A DNA stretch of 19,722 nt from an uncultured Ilumatobacter sp. (GTDB lineage: Bacteria > Actinomycetota > Acidimicrobiia > Acidimicrobiales > Ilumatobacteraceae). Shown here in pieces: positions 15,591 to 19,722 of this stretch; position 1 is the stretch's first letter, and each line of letters opens with the position of its first letter. The notes beneath the pieces were generated by a model. The model saw only the letters and a program-made list of their open reading frames with translations, did not search any database and was not told the origin of the DNA. The stretch covers positions 1 to 19,722 of the forward strand of contig CALCXK010000048.1 of the NCBI GenBank assembly GCA_937905835.1, given 5' to 3'. The translations under genes and the position numbers were made by a program.

Positions 15591-16247
15591 TCAGAGGTGC
15601 AGTCCGCATTCGGTTTTGGAGCTGTTGGCCCAGCGCCCCGAGCGATCGCTCGCCGGCTTGGTGCATGGCCAGCAGCCGATCGAGCTGTAGCCGCGGTCGG
15701 TCAGCGGATGCTGGGGGAGATCGTGCTCTGATGCGTAATCAGCAACGTCGGTGTCGGTCCAGCCGGCGAGCGGATTGACCTTGACGACTGACCGCATCAG
15801 ATCGTTGTGCACCAGCGGAGTCGTCAAGCGACTCGGCGAGTCGGACCGACGGAGCCCCGTGACCCATGCGGTTGCGCCGCGCAGGGCGCGCTGCAGCGGT
15901 TCGACTTTGCGGGCCGCGCAGCACGCGTCGGTGTCGGTGGCCCAAATGTCTCGTTCGAGATCCGGGGCCGGGCGGACCACTCGGACGTTCAGGCCGAAGC
16001 GATCGGTCAGATGGTCGGCGAACCACTCCGTCTCGGCGAACAGGTAACCGGTGTCGAGCAGAGTGATCTGGATGCCTGGCACCGCGCTGTGCGCGACGTG
16101 CGCGACGGTTGCATCGCCGAAGCTGGCCGTGACGCACACCCCGCCAGCGAAGCGCTCGTTGGCCCAACAGATAGCCGCGCGAGCGTCGTCGAAGGGTCGG
16201 CCCGACTCGGGCGGCACAGTCTGGAGTGAGATGGTCACAGAGACCAT
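15591..16247 (-). CDS. cysH: Assimilatory APS reductase (phosphoadenylyl/adenylyl-sulfate reductase)
   Basis: This 218-residue enzyme reduces adenylyl sulfate to sulfite using thioredoxin or glutaredoxin. Cys109-Cys110 and Cys192-x2-Cys195 form the CC...CxxC 4Fe-4S site that marks the APS-using bacterial type. Cys214 in the C-terminal ECGLH motif carries the thiosulfonate intermediate. The nucleotide-binding region is ASFGDATVAH at 41-50. The sulfite reductase gene lies 52 nt downstream on the same strand. The 70-nt AT-rich gap upstream is shared with the divergent precorrin-2 dehydrogenase gene. ATP sulfurylase and transporter genes are not in the window. Confidence 0.93.
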   Translation of the reverse strand: MVSVTISLQTVPPESGRPFDDARAAICWANERFAGGVCVTASFGDATVAHVAHSAVPGIQITLLDTGYLFAETEWFADHLTDRFGLNVRVVRPAPDLERDIWATDTDACCAARKVEPLQRALRGATAWVTGLRRSDSPSRLTTPLVHNDLMRSVVKVNPLAGWTDTDVADYASEHDLPQHPLTDRGYSSIGCWPCTKPASDRSGRWANSSKTECGLHL

Positions 16248-16317
16248 TTAATCAATACCCGACAAAAATGATCGTCTTTATCAAGAATTACTGAATGGTG
16301 TGTCGTAGGATCACCGC
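16248..16317. promoter_or_regulatory. Divergent promoter region of the sulfur/siroheme genes
   Basis: This 70-nt gap is clearly more AT-rich than its surroundings and lies between the divergent cysH and precorrin-2 dehydrogenase genes. On plus, TAGGAT at 16306-16311 is 6 nt before the ATG at 16318, fitting a leaderless start. On minus, TTGATA (about 16284-16279) is a possible -35 for cysH. A loose CGACA (16260-16264)/TGTCG (16301-16305) inverted pair spans the gap and might be an operator, but the arms are only 5 bp. Confidence 0.45.
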
Positions 16318-16935
16318 ATGAAGGCCCACCGCAGCCGATTTTCGTACCCGGTGTTTCTCGATCTGGACGGGATCCCCGTGCTCGTTGTCGGAGCTGGCCG
16401 TATCGGATGGCGGAAGGCCGACGGCCTCCTCGATGCCGGGGCAATCGTCCGGCTCGTCGGTGCTGACATCAGTGAGCACGTCGATGTTAAACGGATCGCC
16501 GCTGCCGGTGGCGAGGTGATCACTGCCTCGTTCGTTGATGCTCATCTCGAGCATCAACGGCTCGTCGTGACTGCCACCGGCGACCTGGTGACAGACGCTG
16601 CGATCTCTCACGCCGCACGTACGCGAGGCATCTGGGCCAACGCGGCCGATCAGCCAGCTGATTGCGAGTTCATCCTCCCAGCGATCACCCGAGCGGGCCG
16701 AGTGACAGCAGCGATCAGCACTGACGGCGCCAGCCCGGCACTCGCCGGATATGTCCGCGACAAAGTGGCCGAGATACTCGCGGCCGGCGTGGCCAAGATC
16801 GCCGACACGCTCGCGGCCGAGCGCGCTGCGGTGCAGGCCGCTGGTGGTTCGACCGAAGACATCGACTGGCGCCCGCGTCTCGACGAACTGTTTGCAGAAC
16901 ATCCGGACGACCTCACGGTGGCGGCGAGTCGATGA
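16318..16935 (+). CDS. Precorrin-2 dehydrogenase / sirohydrochlorin ferrochelatase (Met8/CysG N-terminal type)
   Basis: This 205-residue enzyme oxidises precorrin-2 to sirohydrochlorin with NAD+ and may insert iron to make siroheme. The N-terminal YPVFLDLDGIPVLVVGAGRI contains the Rossmann GAGRIG motif at about 25-30. NAADQPADCEFILPAITRAG and TDGASPALAGYVRDK are the dimerisation and active-site stretches of the Met8p/CysG-B family. It is the partner of cobA, the two functions being separate proteins here rather than fused as in enterobacterial CysG. It diverges from cysH, and a TAGGAT hexamer sits 6 nt before its ATG. The C-terminal helical part is short, so dehydrogenase function is surer than chelatase. 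Confidence 0.92.
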   Translation: MKAHRSRFSYPVFLDLDGIPVLVVGAGRIGWRKADGLLDAGAIVRLVGADISEHVDVKRIAAAGGEVITASFVDAHLEHQRLVVTATGDLVTDAAISHAARTRGIWANAADQPADCEFILPAITRAGRVTAAISTDGASPALAGYVRDKVAEILAAGVAKIADTLAAERAAVQAAGGSTEDIDWRPRLDELFAEHPDDLTVAASR

Positions 16936-17049
16936 GTATTTGAGTTCACGCCGCACGCCGAGCCTGGCCCGCACGCTTGGTGTGTCTGGTCGTCCGGTTC
17001 GTCCCCGCCTCGCGAGCGATGCCGCCCTCGCTGCAGCTGCGTGAATAGG

Positions 17050-17699
17050 CGCGCCCGATGCGACGCCGACCACCGAGGCAACTGGCGAAAAATCAGCCGA
17101 GGGACGCCCCCGGACCGAGGTTGTCGAGCCAGACGAGAGCGCACTCCTCTCGCTCGATTTTGACCTGGCGATCGTCACTGGCACGCTCGACAACGGTCTG
17201 CAGTACTCCATTCGAGAGAACGACAATCCAACGGGTGTACATCGACCGCTTCGGTGACGCTGCTGACGGGACGTTCTCGTTCGCCGGTGACTTCGGCATC
17301 GATGAGGCGACCAGGCAAGCGTGTCGTTCTTGATCACTGGGCCCGGCACGGCTGACCGCCGTGACGACATTGCCGCCCGGGTCGTGCCACACCGTTGGCA
17401 GAAACATTTGTGTCGGCCCCGACCTCGTCGACAGCGTGTCCACCGCAGTGCTCGAACAGCTCGCGGACATCCGGGCGACAGGTGTGCCCGCCAACGAATT
17501 CAGTCTGTTCAGCAACGAGCCGATCAACGATGAGGTCCTCGATGCGCTCGTTGACCCGGCGGGCACTGCGTCGTTCGATGCCTTCCTCCAGCAGGACGGC
17601 CTGCTTGGCTCGATCAGTCGGAACGACATCACTGGATTCGTTCAGCGATGGATGCCCGACGGTCACTACATCGAGATCAGGGTGTTACCACGCTCATGA
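17050..17699 (+). pseudogene. Decayed M16 (insulinase-type) zinc peptidase
   Basis: Three disconnected pieces of one M16 peptidase lie in order but in different frames. From 17057 a Thr/Glu/Pro-rich linker leads to VTGTLDNGLQYSIRENDNP, the usual start of the first peptidase domain, ending at a TGA near 17257. Then RFGDAADGTFSFAGDFGIDE reads to a TGA at 17331-17333, matching the end of an M16 half-domain. Last, 17361-17699 encodes a C-terminal piece (LADIRATGVPANEFSL, ending WMPDGHYIEIRVLPRS). The HxxEH zinc site is missing. Upstream, 16936-17050 may be the remains of its lipoprotein signal, with a stop where the lipobox would be. No complete product is possible. Confidence 0.68.
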
Positions 17700-17715
17700 T
17701 TGCGGTCGGCGGCAG

Positions 17716-18288
17716 TCAGCTGATCTGACGACCGCCGTGGTTGGAGTTGACTGCGCGTCGGCTGACTTCGATCAGTTCGCCAGAACGTACCTCGTAGCTC
17801 ACAACGTTTTCGACGGAGTGCTGCCCTTGGCGCGCTCGACCGGAGACGACGTCGAGTTCGAGCCCGTCGACGAGTGGTAGCAGAGCAATGGCGCGGAACC
17901 CCTCGTCGGTGCCCGGGGAGGAGCGCTTGTCTTCGCGGAGCAGATGCCCGCTGGCCCAGATCCAGCAGTTGTTGACGCTCACGAAGCGACAACGGTGGCT
18001 GGCCCTCGACTTGGAAACCAACCCGCCCGGGCAGACGATCAGATCGCCCTCGGTCCACGGTAGAACGCCGAGGCCATCGCGCCCGAAACCGGTCTCGAAC
18101 GCCGCGCCGATGATTGCATCGTGGTCGCCACCGACGACAGCCCGCTCAGTCTGGACCTGGCGGACGATCTCTGCAACGCGGTGCAGGTCGTCGTCGGTCA
18201 GGTAGCTCAGCATGGCAATGACCGCGTCGCGCTGTGCCGTGGCCAGCTCGTGGAGGCCCGCCGTCAACTCGTCAAACCCGTCACTCAT
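17716..18288 (-). CDS. Conserved-looking hypothetical protein, 190 aa
   Basis: I do not recognise a family. The protein starts with a helical region (residues 1-50: DELTAGLHELATAQRDAVIA, then TDDDLHRVAEIVRQVQ). It is followed by a mixed, probably beta-rich domain (75-175) with distinctive stretches LPWTEGDLIVCPGGLVSKS, SHRCRFVSVNNCWIW, REDKRSSPGTDEGFRAIALL and SGRARQGQHSVENVVSYEV. There is no signal peptide or membrane segment. Codon use looks coding throughout. The ATG at 18288 precedes the first helix. It diverges from the alcohol dehydrogenase gene across 145 nt, and follows the M16 pseudogene on the opposite strand. Function is unknown. Confidence 0.7.
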   Translation of the reverse strand: MSDGFDELTAGLHELATAQRDAVIAMLSYLTDDDLHRVAEIVRQVQTERAVVGGDHDAIIGAAFETGFGRDGLGVLPWTEGDLIVCPGGLVSKSRASHRCRFVSVNNCWIWASGHLLREDKRSSPGTDEGFRAIALLPLVDGLELDVVSGRARQGQHSVENVVSYEVRSGELIEVSRRAVNSNHGGRQIS

Positions 18289-18347
18289 ATGGCCATCATG
18301 CCAGTGGGGTGTCACGGAGTTGCTGAGGATCGAGCGGGTACCCGGAA

Positions 18348-18378
18348 TGTCCGCTTGCCCTCGGGTCAAAAGTGGACA
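18348..18378. promoter_or_regulatory. Inverted repeat, candidate operator upstream of the alcohol dehydrogenase
   Basis: TGTCCGCTT (18348-18356) and AAGTGGACA (18370-18378) form a 9-bp inverted repeat with one mismatch. The half-sites are 22 nt apart centre to centre, about two helical turns. It lies 43 nt before the -10 candidate of the dehydrogenase and in the divergent gap shared with the hypothetical gene, where a dimeric repressor or activator would bind. Confidence 0.35.
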
Positions 18379-18420
18379 CTGAGCGGCTACTCCGTGTCTG
18401 CACGCGGTGGCAAGGCGGTC

Positions 18421-18426
18421 TACAGT
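18421..18426 (+). promoter_or_regulatory. Candidate -10 element of the alcohol dehydrogenase (leaderless)
   Basis: TACAGT fits TANNNT, lies 7 nt before the ATG at 18434, and is identical to the hexamer before mftA. No Shine-Dalgarno sequence precedes the ATG. Confidence 0.4.
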
Positions 18427-18433
18427 CTCGCGT

Positions 18434-19543
18434 ATGCAGACCAAAGCCGCAATTCTCTGGGAAGTCAACGCGCCGTGGAGCGTGGAAGACATCGAACTTG
18501 ACGATCCGAAAGAAGGCGAGGTTATGGTCAGACTCGCTGCGTCGGGCCTGTGCCACTCCGACGAGCACCTCGTCACTGGCGACCTTCCGTTCGAACTGCC
18601 GATCATCGGTGGGCACGAAGGCGCTGGTGTCGTCACCAAGGTCGGCCCCGGCGTGTCATGGCTCGAAGAGGGCGACCATGTTGTGTTCGGGTTCATCCCG
18701 TCGTGCGGCCGCTGCCCGAGCTGCTCGACAGGCCACCAAAACCTGTGTGACCTCGGTGCGCTTATGGCGCTCGGCAAGCAGATCGATGGCACATCTCGTC
18801 ACCACGCCCAAGACAAGGATCTTGGACTGATGTGCATGCTCGGTACGTTCGCTCACGACACCGTGGTGAATGAAGCCAGCTGCATCAAGATCGAAAAAGA
18901 TGTTCCGCTCGACCGAGCCTGCCTCCTTGGCTGTGGCGTTGTCACCGGCTGGGGCTCGGCTGTCTACGCCGGCCAGGTCAGCGCTGGCGACGTCGTTGCG
19001 GTGGTCGGTGTCGGTGGCATCGGTGCCAACGCGATTCAGGGCGCAAAGCTCGCTGGCGCGAAGCAGATCTGGGCGATCGACCCCATCGAGTCGAAGCGCG
19101 AAAAGGCGATGGAGTTCGGTGCCACGCACACTGCAGCATCGATGGAAGAAGCGATGGAGCCGATGGCCGCGGCCTCCTGGGGCACGATGGCCAACGCCGT
19201 CATTATGACCATGGGCGTCGGCTCGGGCGAGCTACTCGCCGGGGGCCTTGCGCTGGCCGCTAAGCGCGGCAGGGTTGTTGTCACCAACATCCACCCGGCC
19301 ATGGAGATGACGGCCAACATCAGCCTCCTCGACCTCACGCTGATGGAGAAGCAGGTCGTCGGCTCGCTGTTCGGTTCGGGCAACCCCCGTGCCGACATCC
19401 CGAAGCTGCTCGGTCTCTACAGCGCCGGCCAACTCGACCTTGATGGCCTCGTCACCAAGGAATACGATCTCGCCGGCGTCAATGACGGTTACGACGACAT
19501 GCGCGCCGGCAAGAACATCCGTGGGGTCATGGTTTATTCCTGA
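18434..19543 (+). CDS. NDMA-dependent (mycofactocin-associated) zinc alcohol dehydrogenase
   Basis: This 369-residue medium-chain dehydrogenase has catalytic zinc ligands Cys40, His61 with Glu62, and Cys167. The structural zinc cysteines are 91, 94, 97 and 105, and the nucleotide motif is GVGGIG at 192-197. The sequence follows the class first known as NDMA-dependent methanol/alcohol dehydrogenases (the Rxyl_3153 type), whose tightly held NADH is reoxidised by the artificial acceptor NDMA and, in vivo, by mycofactocin. That agrees with mftABC in the same window. ATG 18434 is chosen from family length and the -10 seven nt upstream; GTG 18407 would add nine residues. It is monocistronic and ends before a strong hairpin. 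Confidence 0.92.
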   Translation: MQTKAAILWEVNAPWSVEDIELDDPKEGEVMVRLAASGLCHSDEHLVTGDLPFELPIIGGHEGAGVVTKVGPGVSWLEEGDHVVFGFIPSCGRCPSCSTGHQNLCDLGALMALGKQIDGTSRHHAQDKDLGLMCMLGTFAHDTVVNEASCIKIEKDVPLDRACLLGCGVVTGWGSAVYAGQVSAGDVVAVVGVGGIGANAIQGAKLAGAKQIWAIDPIESKREKAMEFGATHTAASMEEAMEPMAAASWGTMANAVIMTMGVGSGELLAGGLALAAKRGRVVVTNIHPAMEMTANISLLDLTLMEKQVVGSLFGSGNPRADIPKLLGLYSAGQLDLDGLVTKEYDLAGVNDGYDDMRAGKNIRGVMVYS

Positions 19544-19563
19544 CGTCGTTGTTCTTCGTCGTT

Positions 19564-19610
19564 AAGGCGTGAGGTAGGTGCGCACCAGGTGCGCACCTAC
19601 CTCACGCCTT
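19564..19610. terminator. Perfect 22-bp hairpin terminator after the alcohol dehydrogenase
   Basis: The left arm 19564-19585 (beginning AAGGCGTGAGG) and right arm 19589-19610 (ending CCTCACGCCTT) are perfectly complementary over 22 bp, with a 3-nt CAG loop. A T-rich stretch (CGTTGTTTT) follows. It starts 20 nt after the dehydrogenase stop. The arm ends AAGG...CCTT and the flanking T-rich sequence on the other side would allow it to work on both strands. Confidence 0.85.
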
Positions 19611-19632
19611 CGTTGTTTTCCGTGGTTCCGCT

Positions 19633-19722
19633 GTGCCCAACACGTCGGCCTACGCGGCCCGCAGTATCTCCCTGTTCGACACGGAGATCAGCGTCCTAGT
19701 CGCACGCGAAGTCAACAACGTC
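19633..19722 (+). CDS. Possible 5' end of a gene running off the window
   Basis: From a GTG at 19633 a frame stays open to the window end, encoding about 30 residues (MPNTSAYAARSISLFDTEIS, then VLVAREVNNV). It lies just past the hairpin terminator. There is no clear Shine-Dalgarno sequence and no recognisable family in so short a piece, so it may be chance. Confidence 0.22.
   Translation, partial: MPNTSAYAARSISLFDTEISVLVAREVNNV

Noticed and set aside
16288..17370. A 360-codon minus-strand open frame over the precorrin-2 dehydrogenase gene and the M16 relic
   Set aside because: Its translation is Arg/Ser-rich and lies opposite a well-supported gene; it is a high-GC shadow.
1..19722. CRISPR arrays, tRNA/rRNA genes, insertion sequences or prophage genes
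   Set aside because: No regularly spaced direct repeats, cloverleaf-like segments, transposase or integrase motifs were seen on either strand.

Overview
The window looks like a high-GC actinobacterial chromosome segment. The best guess is a marine Acidimicrobiia relative of Ilumatobacter. This rests on high GC with GC-rich third codon positions, actinobacterial-type TANNNT -10 hexamers lying 6-8 nt before start codons, a mycofactocin system with an NDMA-dependent alcohol dehydrogenase, and a halohydrin dehalogenase-like protein (a family known from Ilumatobacter). The genus is an inference and was not checked by search.

Layout. 74-1927 (-) is a cation:proton antiporter with a nucleotide-binding-like tail. 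2237-5909 (+) is a tight three-gene operon: a KduD-like SDR, an FGGY sugar kinase and an FAD-linked oxidase of the alkyl-DHAP-synthase type. It matches the E. coli ygcW/ygcE/ygcU set and probably catabolises an unidentified sugar acid or polyol. 5910-6249 is gene-free and holds a relic of an amine oxidase C-terminus. 6250-8580 holds ung (-), a D-cysteine desulfhydrase/ACC deaminase-family PLP enzyme (+) and plsY (-). 8753-9382 (+) is a PPOX-fold flavoprotein. 9448-10984 (-) is mftABC, the precursor, chaperone and radical SAM core of mycofactocin biosynthesis, without mftD/E/F/R nearby. 11076-11807 (+) is a MOSC protein.

11897-12574 (-) is the most interesting gene. It has an SDR fold but carries the halohydrin dehalogenase signatures T-x4-Y-x-G and S-x12-Y-x3-R instead of the NAD(P) glycine motif and YxxxK. 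Next to it is a truncated, frameshifted YtcJ-type amidohydrolase pseudogene (12682-13055), and the reading frame of cobA runs antisense into it. 12945-16935 is an assimilatory sulfur and siroheme block: cobA, sulfite reductase and APS reductase cysH on minus, and a Met8-type precorrin-2 dehydrogenase diverging on plus. 17050-17699 is a heavily deleted M16 peptidase pseudogene. 17716-18288 (-) is an unrecognised 190-residue protein. 18434-19543 (+) is an NDMA-type, mycofactocin-associated alcohol dehydrogenase, followed by a near-perfect 22-bp-stem hairpin terminator.

How it fits together. mftABC would make the redox peptide that NDMA-type alcohol dehydrogenases are thought to use for in situ NADH reoxidation. 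The two loci are 7.5 kb apart and share the -10 hexamer TACAGT. The sulfur genes together reduce APS to sulfide and make siroheme for the sulfite reductase. Three separate decayed genes in under 20 kb indicate ongoing gene loss. No CRISPR, tRNA, rRNA, insertion sequence or phage genes were seen.
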